DNA of 42,957 nt, taken from UBA8437 sp003445035. GTDB taxonomy: Bacteria; Planctomycetota; Planctomycetia; Planctomycetales; Planctomycetaceae. This document shows, piece after piece, positions 24,568 through 32,106 of the stretch (within the stretch, counting starts at the first letter, position 1; each line of letters starts with the position of its first letter). The notes under the pieces were generated by a model. It did not search any database, was not told the DNA's origin, and saw only the letters and a list, made by a program, of their open reading frames with translations. Position numbers and translations under genes: made by a program. The stretch is taken from assembly GCA_937901285.1 (NCBI GenBank), contig CALCHI010000039.1, forward strand, positions 1 through 42,957, read 5' to 3'.

Positions 24568-24690
24568 CTCGATCTTCCCTTCTGCTGGCGTCCCCTGCGA
24601 CCAGCTCTACTCGAGCCTTCTATCTTAGTCGGCATGTCGGGGAGAATAGAACAGTGCGAGGGGGCCATGGAGTGGACTTCGGATGGTTTG

Positions 24691-24723
24691 TGTCCCAGCC
24701 AGCATGCTCGCTGGCTGGAGACA
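24691..24723. promoter_or_regulatory. inverted repeat / hairpin in divergent region
   Basis: CCAGCCAGC (24695-24703) and GCTGGCTGG (24710-24718) are perfect 9-base complements around a six-base loop ATGCTC. After a single unpaired A, TGTC (24691-24694) pairs with GACA (24720-24723), extending the stem to 13 pairs. The site is upstream of both flanking genes, not downstream of any, so it is not a normal terminator. It could be an operator for a dimeric regulator or an RNA structure in a leader. Confidence 0.55.
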
Positions 24724-24911
24724 TTTCACGATCCGGACACCCACCGGAAAGATTTTTTCCGCCAGGAGCAGCACTTTTCCCGTGAACCGGACACGGACCC
24801 GGACATCCTCCGGACCCGGGGAACGGAGCCCGAAGGTCGCGGAACGGGTCGGTGACACTGGACATGACACAGGTCCAGCCACAACGACGGCCGGCCTGGC
24901 CGACCCGGTTC

Positions 24912-24941
24912 TTGTTGCAGCCGCTGCCCGGGCGTTTTAGT
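24912..24941 (+). promoter_or_regulatory. weak sigma-70-like promoter candidate for the rightward run
   Basis: TTGTTG (24912-24917) and TTTAGT (24936-24941) are separated by 18 bases and lie 30 bases before the ATG at 24972. Each matches the consensus only partly (3 of 6 and 4 of 6). Position is right for the first gene of the long rightward run, but the match alone is not conclusive. Confidence 0.28.
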
Positions 24942-24971
24942 CTGTGGGTTGATCCACCCGGAGGAATTTTC

Positions 24972-26201
24972 ATGCATCGCAATCATGGTGGCACTGTCGA
25001 CCGGTTGTTGAAGACCGCTGCCGCACTTGTCTTGGTGGCCGTTGTAGCCGAAGCCTGTTCGGTCCCGGTGTTCCGCTACGCCCTGGAACGCTGGCAGGCC
25101 GACCCGTACGAGGTGTTCGTGTTTCACCGCGGACCGCTGACCGCTCCACAACAGGGACAGGTCGACCGGTTGACCCGAGAAGGAGAAGCGGGCAAGACAT
25201 TTGCCAACGTGCGTGTCACCACCTGCGACCTCGACAACGAGCCCGACCCCGACCTGCTGCAACTCTGGAAAGCCCAGCAGACCGAAACGACCCCGTGGAT
25301 GGTCGTGCATTACCCGGTCGCCTCGCGAAATCCCACCCCGGTCTGGAAAGGCCCGCTGGAAGACTCCAACATCACCTCGCTGTTGGGGTCACCGCTGAGA
25401 AAGACGATCGCCGACCGCCTGGTCAAAGGCCACACGGCGGTGTGGGTGCTGCTGGAAAGCGGCAACAAGGCCGCCGACGACCAGGCCGCCACCACGCTCA
25501 CCGCGCGGCTGGCTCACCTCGAAAAGAACCTCAAGCTGCCGGAGATCTCCGAGGAGGACATTGCCCAGGGACTGGTGCTGATCGATCCCGAGGATCTCAA
25601 GGTCAAGTTCTCGCTGGTCCGGCTCTCCAGGAAGACCGTCCCCGAAGCGATGTTCGTCGAGATGCTGCTCTCCAGCGAAGAGGATCTCCGTGAGGACAAA
25701 CCTCAACCGATGGCCTTCCCGATCTTCGGACGGGGCCGTGCCCTGTACGCATTGATCGGCAAGGGGATCAACAACGATACGATCGATGCGGCCGGCACCG
25801 ATCTGACCGGCCCCTGCACATGTACGGTCAAGGAACAGAACCCCGGGATCGACATGTTGATGCCGGTGGCCTGGGACGAACTGGTCGAGCGGCTGCCCGA
25901 GGCGGACAAGCCGCTACCTCCGCTGGTCGGCCTGACCGGTTTCGGTGAGGAGGCCGAAACCAACGAACAGGACCCGGCCACCGACAAGACCGACGAGCCC
26001 GCCGGGAAGTCGTCTCAGCCCACCACGCCGACCGACGACCCGCCAGCCGCATCCGACGTCCCGGCTGCTGAAGAAACAACCCGCGTCCCCGCCGGGACCA
26101 CCGCCTCCGTTTCTTCCAACAACTTCCTCCTGTTGCCGCTGATCCTGATCGCCGGCGTCGTCCTGTTCGGCACGTGGTTCGTGATCGGCCGCCGGGGCTG
26201 A
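24972..26201 (+). CDS. membrane-anchored periplasmic protein of an ABC unit, unknown function
   Basis: The 409-residue product has a membrane-spanning or signal segment near the N-terminus (about 10-30, LLKTAAALVLVAVVAEACSVPVF), a large extracytoplasmic region, a Pro/Thr/Glu-rich linker (about 325-380) and a C-terminal membrane helix (about 384-403, LLLPLILIAGVVLFGTWFV) ending IGRRG. The early part, with PYEVFVFHRGPLTAPQQ and TPWMVVHYP, looks thioredoxin-like but has no CxxC at the expected place; a later CTCTVKEQNPG holds two close cysteines. I know no named family. GGAGG seven bases before ATG 24972 is a strong ribosome-binding site and decides the start. The FtsX-like permease (90 bases on) and ATPase follow, so it is probably their extracytoplasmic partner. 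Confidence 0.8.
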   Translation: MHRNHGGTVDRLLKTAAALVLVAVVAEACSVPVFRYALERWQADPYEVFVFHRGPLTAPQQGQVDRLTREGEAGKTFANVRVTTCDLDNEPDPDLLQLWKAQQTETTPWMVVHYPVASRNPTPVWKGPLEDSNITSLLGSPLRKTIADRLVKGHTAVWVLLESGNKAADDQAATTLTARLAHLEKNLKLPEISEEDIAQGLVLIDPEDLKVKFSLVRLSRKTVPEAMFVEMLLSSEEDLREDKPQPMAFPIFGRGRALYALIGKGINNDTIDAAGTDLTGPCTCTVKEQNPGIDMLMPVAWDELVERLPEADKPLPPLVGLTGFGEEAETNEQDPATDKTDEPAGKSSQPTTPTDDPPAASDVPAAEETTRVPAGTTASVSSNNFLLLPLILIAGVVLFGTWFVIGRRG

Positions 26202-26291
26202 AGCTAAACCGCCGCCTCGCAACCGGTCCGATTGTGCTCATCCGTTTCCCGGACTCTCCGGCCTGCGGACTCCTCTACCGGAACCTACCCG

Positions 26292-27623
26292 ATGAAGATC
26301 TCACGGCTGGTCGTCCAGGAAATCGCTCATCGTTTCGTCAATTTCGTCCTGGCCGTCATCGGCGTCTCGATCGCCGTCGCCTGCCTGGTCGCCTCGGTCA
26401 CGATGATCGACGCCGGTGAGATCCAGTCACGAAAACTGGTGGCCGAAGGAAAAACCGAATCTGAGCGACTGGTGGCCAAGCGGGAACAGGAGGTCAAGGA
26501 CGCCGGAAAAAAACTCAACGACGAAATGCGGAAGATCACCAAGGGGCTGGGCTTCAACATCGTCGTGCTGGCCGAGGACGAGGACATCGCGGCATTCCAC
26601 GCCGAGGGGACACCGACGCGGACGATGCCCCAGGAGTACGTCGACCGACTGGCCAAATCGCCGATCGTTGTCATCAACCACCTGCTGCCGATTGTCACCA
26701 AGAAAGTCGAGTGGGCCGAGGAGAAACAGACCATCGTCCTGACCGGGACCAGGGGCGAGGTTCCGCAGGCCCACCGCGACCCGAAGAAACCGCTGCTGGA
26801 CCTGGTTCCCAAGGGCAAGGTCGTGCTGGGTTACCGGCTGCATCACCCACGGAAGCTGAAGCCGGGCAGCAAGCTGACAATCAACGGCCGTGAACTGGAG
26901 GTGGTCAAGTGCCATCCCGAACGCGGTTCGGTCGACGATGTCACCGCCTGGGTCAATCTCGAGGAAGCCCAGCAGATGCTGGGCATGCAGAACCTGGTCA
27001 ACGCGATCCTGGCGCTGGAGTGCAACTGCGCGACGGTGGACCGAATCGCGGAGATCCGCGGTGAGATCGCCAAGGTGCTGCCCGGAACCCAGATCCTGGA
27101 ACGCGGCCGCAAGGCTCTGGCGCGAGCCGAGGCCCGCAACAAGGCCAAGAAAACGGCCGATGCGTCACTGGAAGCCGCACGGACATCCGGCAAGCAGATG
27201 ATCGCCAGCCGCAAGGCCAACGCCGACGAGATGATCGCCAGCCGCAAGGCCCAGGCCAACGTGCTCGTTCCACTGGCGGTGGTCGGCAGCTTCGCCTGGA
27301 TCGTGCTGCTGGCCGTGGGCAACGCCCGCCAGCGCCGCGGCGAGATCGGCATCCTGCGGGCCATCGGCATGGGCAGTCGGGATGTGCTGGTGCTGTTCCT
27401 CGGCAAGGCCCTGCTGGTGGGACTGGCCGGCGGAGGCATCGGATACATCGTCGGGTACCTGGTCGGCACCGGGTACAGCGGCCCGATCGAACAGAGCCTC
27501 TTCGACGTCAACTGGCTGCTGACCGCACTGCTGATGGCACCAGCCCTCTCGGCCGCAGCCACCTGGCTGCCCGCCCTGGTCGCCGCAGGCCAGGACCCCG
27601 CCGTCGTGCTGCAGGAACAATAA
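26292..27623 (+). CDS. FtsX/MacB-like ABC permease with coiled-coil segments
   Basis: A 443-residue permease of the FtsX superfamily. TM1 is near the N-terminus (about 16-38, FVNFVLAVIGVSIAVACLVASV). A large extracytoplasmic domain follows, opening with a charged helix (RKLVAEGKTESERLVAKREQEVKDA region). A second Ala/Lys/Arg-rich helix (about 275-325) leads into TM2-TM4 (about 327-348, 370-400, 410-432). The cytoplasmic loop RQRRGEIGILRAIGMGSRDV is the family's ATPase-coupling motif. Helical stalks joining the outer domain to the membrane fit the mechanotransmission mechanism of MacB/LolCDE-type systems, which move substrates without a channel. ATG 26292 precedes the first helix directly. The cognate ATPase starts 27 bases downstream. 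Confidence 0.88.
   Translation: MKISRLVVQEIAHRFVNFVLAVIGVSIAVACLVASVTMIDAGEIQSRKLVAEGKTESERLVAKREQEVKDAGKKLNDEMRKITKGLGFNIVVLAEDEDIAAFHAEGTPTRTMPQEYVDRLAKSPIVVINHLLPIVTKKVEWAEEKQTIVLTGTRGEVPQAHRDPKKPLLDLVPKGKVVLGYRLHHPRKLKPGSKLTINGRELEVVKCHPERGSVDDVTAWVNLEEAQQMLGMQNLVNAILALECNCATVDRIAEIRGEIAKVLPGTQILERGRKALARAEARNKAKKTADASLEAARTSGKQMIASRKANADEMIASRKAQANVLVPLAVVGSFAWIVLLAVGNARQRRGEIGILRAIGMGSRDVLVLFLGKALLVGLAGGGIGYIVGYLVGTGYSGPIEQSLFDVNWLLTALLMAPALSAAATWLPALVAAGQDPAVVLQEQ
27198..27251 (+). repeat. 33-base-offset direct repeat inside permease gene
   Basis: A 21-base sequence at 27198-27218 recurs exactly at 27231-27251, coding MIASRKA twice, eleven residues apart. An eleven-residue period is the hendecad spacing of coiled coils, and the segment sits in the helix leading to the second membrane span. 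Confidence 0.8.
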
Positions 27624-27650
27624 ACCCGTACCACTCCCGTTCGGCACCTC

Positions 27651-28319
27651 ATGTTGATTTCCCTCGACCACATCACCAAGACCTACACCGGCGACACCGG
27701 TCCGATCGTGGCCGTCGACGACGTCAGCGTGTCGGTCGAGGCGGGCGAATTCGTGGCGGTGGTGGGCCCGAGTGGCTGTGGCAAGACCACCCTGCTGCTG
27801 GTCGCCGGCGGATTACTGCGACCCGAGGACGGCGAGGTGAACATCGACGGTACCGATCCCTACTCGCTCTCCGGCGAGCAACGGGCCCGATTTCGGGCCG
27901 AACAAATCGGGTTCGTCTTCCAGCAATTCCACCTGGTCCCCTACCTCAACGTCCTGGACAACGTGATGGCGCCGGCCCTGGTGACCGGCGAAACATCGGC
28001 CCGCGAACGCGCGGAGACCCTTGTGGAACGATTCGGCCTGACCGACCGGCTGGGACATCGGCCGGGACAGCTGAGCACCGGCGAACGACAGCGGGTCGCG
28101 TTGGCGCGGGCCCTGTTGAACGAACCTCGTGTGATCCTGGCAGACGAGCCGACCGGAAACCTCGATGGTGACAACAGTGAACAGGTGCTGCAGGCCCTGA
28201 AGGCGTTTACCGACGAAGGCGGTGCCGTGCTGCTGGTGACACACGACCCCGACGCGGTGGCATTCGCCGGGCGACAGGTCATGCTACAGGGAGGCCAGTT
28301 GGCCCAATCGGTGAGTTAA
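27651..28319 (+). CDS. ABC transporter ATP-binding protein (LolD/MacB type)
   Basis: A 222-residue ATPase that should drive the FtsX-like permease 27 bases upstream. Walker A GPSGCGKTT (about 38-46), Q-loop FVFQQFHLVPYLNV, Walker B VILADEPTGNLD and switch region LLVTHDPDAVAFA are all present. The signature motif is LSTGERQRVALARAL, with STGER in place of the common SGGQQ; the essential Ser and the second Gly position are kept, so ATP hydrolysis is expected. There is no extra domain. The next gene, for the giant PQQ-propeller protein, starts 22 bases later, so the transporter and that exported protein are probably expressed together. Confidence 0.94.
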   Translation: MLISLDHITKTYTGDTGPIVAVDDVSVSVEAGEFVAVVGPSGCGKTTLLLVAGGLLRPEDGEVNIDGTDPYSLSGEQRARFRAEQIGFVFQQFHLVPYLNVLDNVMAPALVTGETSARERAETLVERFGLTDRLGHRPGQLSTGERQRVALARALLNEPRVILADEPTGNLDGDNSEQVLQALKAFTDEGGAVLLVTHDPDAVAFAGRQVMLQGGQLAQSVS

Positions 28320-28341
28320 AACGGATTGGGGAAAGCCACCA

Positions 28342-31300
28342 ATGCGATCCGCTACTCGCTATCCGCTTCTGTTGCTGCTGGTGTCGTTGCTGGTTCGGAC
28401 CGGCGTCGCGGCCGACTGGCCGATGTGGCGACACGACGCACGTCGTTCGGCCAGCACTCCCGAATCACTCGCCCCCGTCCTTCATCGGCAGTGGACACGG
28501 CACCTGCCCAAGCTCCAGGGGGCCTGGCTCGACCAGGACACCCTGACCGCCGACGCTGTCTACCAGCCGATCGCCGCCGGCGGCCTGCTGCTGATCGGTT
28601 CCTCCCACGACGACAGCCTGTCCGCCTGGGATCTGGCCACCGGGACCTTCCGCTGGCGGTTCTACACCGACGGACCGATCCGCTACGCCCCGGCCGCCGC
28701 CAACGGCCGCGTCTACCTGGTTGCCGATGACGGCTGCCTGTACTGCCTGAACCTGTCCAGCGGCAAACAGGTGTTCCGCGTCTGCGCGGCACCGCGTGAT
28801 CAACGGGTACTGGGCAATGGCCGGTTGATTTCGGCATGGCCGGCTCGAGGCGGACCGGTGCTGGCCGGCGGACAGGTCTACTTCGCCGCCAGCATCTGGC
28901 CGTTCATGGGCATCTTCGTCCAGGCCGTCGATGCCCGGACGGGAGCGGTGACCTGGCGGAACGACGGCACGGGCTCGACGTACATCCTGCAGCCACACAA
29001 CAGCCCCGCCTTCGCCGGCCTGGCCCCCCAGGGATACCTGGCCGCGTCCGGAGATGCCCTGATCGTTCCCAACGGTCGCAGTGTGCCGGCCCGACTGAAT
29101 CGCCAGACGGGGCAACTCGAGTATTTCCACCTGTCGCTGCACCGAAGCAGCGGCGGGGACCAGGTCGCCATCGCCGGCAACGTGTTCCTCAATGGCGGCA
29201 CTGCGTTCGACCTGAAGACCGGCCTCGGAGCCATACAACTGGGGGAGACCCGCTGCCCGGTACTCGCCGACGGACTGGCCTTCACCAGTGGCAACCGGGT
29301 GACCGCGATCGACGTGGACCATCCCGAGGTGTCCTCCACCGTGAACAAGAGAGGCGTCCAGCAGACCACGGTGAGGTTCCCGGAAAAGTGGACGGCACCG
29401 ATCAAGTGCAACCTGTTCCTGAAAGCCGGGTCCCGACTCTACGGCAGCCACGATCGCACGCTGCTGGCGATCGATCCACCGACGAACACCCGGGCGGCGG
29501 AACTCGCCTGGTCCCAACCACTCGAAGGGGTCTCGGCCGAGGGTTCGATCGCCAGCATGCTGGTCGCTGACGGCCACCTGGTCGTGGTGACCACCGAGGG
29601 AGCGATCTCCTGCTACGGGGCCGACAAGGTCGAGAGCCCGGTCGAGTTCGCCCTGCCGGCTCCCACGTCACTGGCCAACGACGACCCCTCGGTCCAGGCC
29701 GCCGGAGCCCTGATCAAAACGATATCGTCCCCGACCGGTGGCATCGCCGTGGTCCTGGGCCTGGCCGACGGCAGGCTGATGCGCGGACTGTCGCATCACC
29801 CGAAGTGGCAGGTGATCGGCGTCGACGGCGATGCCAAACGCGTCGAGCAGATTCGTCGCAGTCTGGACGCCGACGGCGTCCCACGGAGTCGGGTCGCGGT
29901 GCACCACGCCGATCCACTCACCATCGGATTGCCTCCCTACCTGGCCCACCTGGTCACCACCGAGAATCTCGGGACGTCCGGTTTCGACAAGACCGAGCAA
30001 TTCGCCGCCCAGGTCTTCGGCGTGCTGCGGCCCTACGGTGGCCGTGCCCTGCTGCCACTCTCCAACACCCAGCACGCGCAGCTGGCCGTCGCGGTAACCG
30101 GTCGGCGATACCGCGGCTCCCGCCTGTCTTTATCTCACGGCCAGACCACCCTCACCCGTCCGGGCCCCCTGCCCGGCTCGGCCTCCTGGACCCACCAGTA
30201 CGCCGACGTGGGCAACACCTCGGTCTCCAACGACGAACGCGTCAAGGCACCGCTGGGACTGCTGTGGTTCGGAGGAAGCTCCAACCACAGCATCCTGCCG
30301 CGGCACGGCCACGGCCCGACCGAGCAGGTGGTCGGGGGCCGGTTGTTCATCGAGGGTCCCGACCTGCTGCGGGCCGTCGATGTCTACACCGGGCGAGTGC
30401 TCTGGGAGGTCTCGTTGCCGGGTGTGGGACGAGCTTTCAATTTCACCGGCCACCAGCCCGGAGCCAACGCCACCGGCAGCAACTACGTCAGTACCGAGGA
30501 CGCCGTCTACGTCGCCTACCAATCCCGGTGCGTCAAACTGGATTCGGCGACGGGGGAGGTGATCGCCGAGTTTCCACTGCCGCCGCTGGGCAACGGGGCC
30601 AAGCCGAAATGGGGCTATATCGCCGTCACCGGTGACCTGCTGATCGCCGGGGCCGAACCGCTGGTGTACGAGGGGAAGCGGGTCGGCAGCAACACCCACG
30701 ACGGCACCACCAGCCGCTACCTGGTCGTGATGGATCGCCACGACGGCAAGGTGCTCTGGACCCGCGAAGCCCACCACGCGTTCGGCCACAACGCGATCGT
30801 CGCCAGCAAGGACCTGCTGTACGTGATCGATCGGTTGCCCGAGACCATCGTCGCGCTGATGGCCCGCCGCGGTCGCAAGCCGACGGGCAAACCCCGCCTG
30901 GTGGCCTTCAACGCCAGGACCGGCCAGGAGGCCTGGAGCACCACCGAGAGTGTCTTTGGAACCTGGCTGGGACTCTCCACACAACACAACTTGCTGTTGC
31001 AGTGCGGCCGCCCCGCACGCGACATGCTCACCAGCGAACCCGCCGACCGGATGATCGTCTACCAGGCCCGGTCCGGGAAGATCCGCTGGGACAAGAAACT
31101 GGTCTACAGCGGGCCCTGCCTGCTGCACGGCGAGACAATCATCACGCAAGGCGAAGCCGTCTCGTTGCTGACCGGTGAACCGGTCACTCGCACCAACCCG
31201 TTGACCGGGCTCACACAACCCTGGGGCTACACCCGCAACTACGGCTGCAACTCGGCAGTGGCCAGCCGGCACCTGCTGACGTTTCGCTCGGCAGCGGCCG

Positions 31301-32022
31301 GCTACTTCGATATGACTCGCGACGGCGGAACGGGCAACCTGGGTGGATTCCGCTCGAGCTGCTCGTCGAACCTGATCTGTGCCGACGGAGTGCTGAATGC
31401 TCCCGACTACACCCGCACCTGCAACTGCTCGTACCAGAACCAGGCCTCGTTGGCCCTGGTCCACGATCCACGGATCGAGATGTGGACCTTCAACCAGCTG
31501 AAAGTCGGCAATTCGCCGCTGAAACACCTGGGACTGAACCTGGGTGCTCCAGGCGACCGTGCCGACGACGACGGCACGCTGTGGTTGGAACACCCGGTGG
31601 TGGGCGGACCGTCACCGAAGATCCAGGTGACGGTGAAACCCGCATCGGTCGAATGGTTCCTGGGTCACTCGGAGCGAATCGAAACGGGCCGGGAGAACGG
31701 TCCGACGTGGGTGGGTGCCTCGGGTGCTCGCGGCATCAACTCGATCGAAATCGGGCTGCCGGGAAAATCGACCTACCGGGTGAGACTCCACTTCACCGAG
31801 CCCGACCGGATCAAGCCGGGCGCGAGACGGTTTTCGATCAACGTCGGCGGAAAACTGATCCGTCGTGACCTCGACCTGGCTGCCACCGTCGGCGTCGGAA
31901 AGACACTGGTGGTGGACGTCGATTCGGTGAACGTCGACGGAAAACTCGACGTGGTACTGACTCCGGCAGCCGGATCGCTTCCCCCGGTGCTGAGTGGGGT
32001 CGAGATCCACGTGGTGCGGTGA
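28342..32022 (+). CDS. exported PQQ-like propeller protein with methyltransferase-like insert and malectin domain
   Basis: A 1226-residue exported protein. Domains: signal peptide (about 7-24, LLLLLVSLLVRTGVA); first PQQ-like beta-propeller (about 25-450) with blades such as DLATGTFRWRFYTDGPIRY and DARTGAVTWRNDG; a Rossmann, SAM-methyltransferase-like segment (about 462-594) with VVLGLADGRLMRGL, WQVIGVDGDAKRVEQIRR and VVTTENLG-like strands; second propeller (about 613-1053) with AVDVYTGRVLWE and AFNARTGQEAWSTTE; C-terminal malectin-like carbohydrate-binding domain (about 1060-1226) with YRVRLHFTEPDRIKPGARRF and DGKLDVVLTPAAGSLPPVL. A Cys-rich stretch (NYGCNSAV, SSCSSNLICADG, RTCNCSYQN; about 965-1030) may hold disulfides or a cofactor. 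The glycine-rich SAM loop is degenerate (GLADG), so catalysis is doubtful. A cell-surface glycan-related role is inferred from the malectin domain. Confidence 0.88.
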   Translation: MRSATRYPLLLLLVSLLVRTGVAADWPMWRHDARRSASTPESLAPVLHRQWTRHLPKLQGAWLDQDTLTADAVYQPIAAGGLLLIGSSHDDSLSAWDLATGTFRWRFYTDGPIRYAPAAANGRVYLVADDGCLYCLNLSSGKQVFRVCAAPRDQRVLGNGRLISAWPARGGPVLAGGQVYFAASIWPFMGIFVQAVDARTGAVTWRNDGTGSTYILQPHNSPAFAGLAPQGYLAASGDALIVPNGRSVPARLNRQTGQLEYFHLSLHRSSGGDQVAIAGNVFLNGGTAFDLKTGLGAIQLGETRCPVLADGLAFTSGNRVTAIDVDHPEVSSTVNKRGVQQTTVRFPEKWTAPIKCNLFLKAGSRLYGSHDRTLLAIDPPTNTRAAELAWSQPLEGVSAEGSIASMLVADGHLVVVTTEGAISCYGADKVESPVEFALPAPTSLANDDPSVQAAGALIKTISSPTGGIAVVLGLADGRLMRGLSHHPKWQVIGVDGDAKRVEQIRRSLDADGVPRSRVAVHHADPLTIGLPPYLAHLVTTENLGTSGFDKTEQFAAQVFGVLRPYGGRALLPLSNTQHAQLAVAVTGRRYRGSRLSLSHGQTTLTRPGPLPGSASWTHQYADVGNTSVSNDERVKAPLGLLWFGGSSNHSILPRHGHGPTEQVVGGRLFIEGPDLLRAVDVYTGRVLWEVSLPGVGRAFNFTGHQPGANATGSNYVSTEDAVYVAYQSRCVKLDSATGEVIAEFPLPPLGNGAKPKWGYIAVTGDLLIAGAEPLVYEGKRVGSNTHDGTTSRYLVVMDRHDGKVLWTREAHHAFGHNAIVASKDLLYVIDRLPETIVALMARRGRKPTGKPRLVAFNARTGQEAWSTTESVFGTWLGLSTQHNLLLQCGRPARDMLTSEPADRMIVYQARSGKIRWDKKLVYSGPCLLHGETIITQGEAVSLLTGEPVTRTNPLTGLTQPWGYTRNYGCNSAVASRHLLTFRSAAAGYFDMTRDGGTGNLGGFRSSCSSNLICADGVLNAPDYTRTCNCSYQNQASLALVHDPRIEMWTFNQLKVGNSPLKHLGLNLGAPGDRADDDGTLWLEHPVVGGPSPKIQVTVKPASVEWFLGHSERIETGRENGPTWVGASGARGINSIEIGLPGKSTYRVRLHFTEPDRIKPGARRFSINVGGKLIRRDLDLAATVGVGKTLVVDVDSVNVDGKLDVVLTPAAGSLPPVLSGVEIHVVR

Positions 32023-32106
32023 ATCTTCGTCGGCCACGTTGGTCACCACACCACCTGATCCTCTATGCTGGACGCGGCACGCAAACGGAGCGATTCGAGA
32101 CAGATC

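Larger units (their letters stand above)
24568..24971. other. 404-base divergent control region with hairpin and CCGGAC repeats
   Basis: This region lies between the leftward ABC ATPase gene and the rightward ten-gene run. It contains a strong hairpin (24691-24723), an A/T-rich small inverted repeat CGGAAA/TTTCCG (near 24744-24760) and four copies of CCGGAC starting at 24733, 24787, 24799 and 24810. The last three are about 11-12 bases apart, close to one helical turn. A short open frame continues in phase into the next gene but has no start signal, so I see no extra gene. Confidence 0.55.

Noticed and set aside
24691..24723. The hairpin as an intrinsic terminator.
   Set aside because: It is upstream of both flanking genes and lacks a proper run of T after the stem; neither adjacent gene ends toward it.
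27651..28319. This ATPase, or the one at 35765-36775, as the missing ModC subunit.
   Set aside because: The first is of the LolD/MacB class next to its FtsX-like permease. The second is of the CcmA/ABC-2 class and overlaps its own permease gene. Neither shows the C-terminal molybdate-binding domain of ModC.
28342..32022. A frameshift or assembly fusion as explanation for the methyltransferase-like insert.
   Set aside because: The frame is continuous for 1226 codons with uniform composition, and propeller blades resume after the insert in the same frame.
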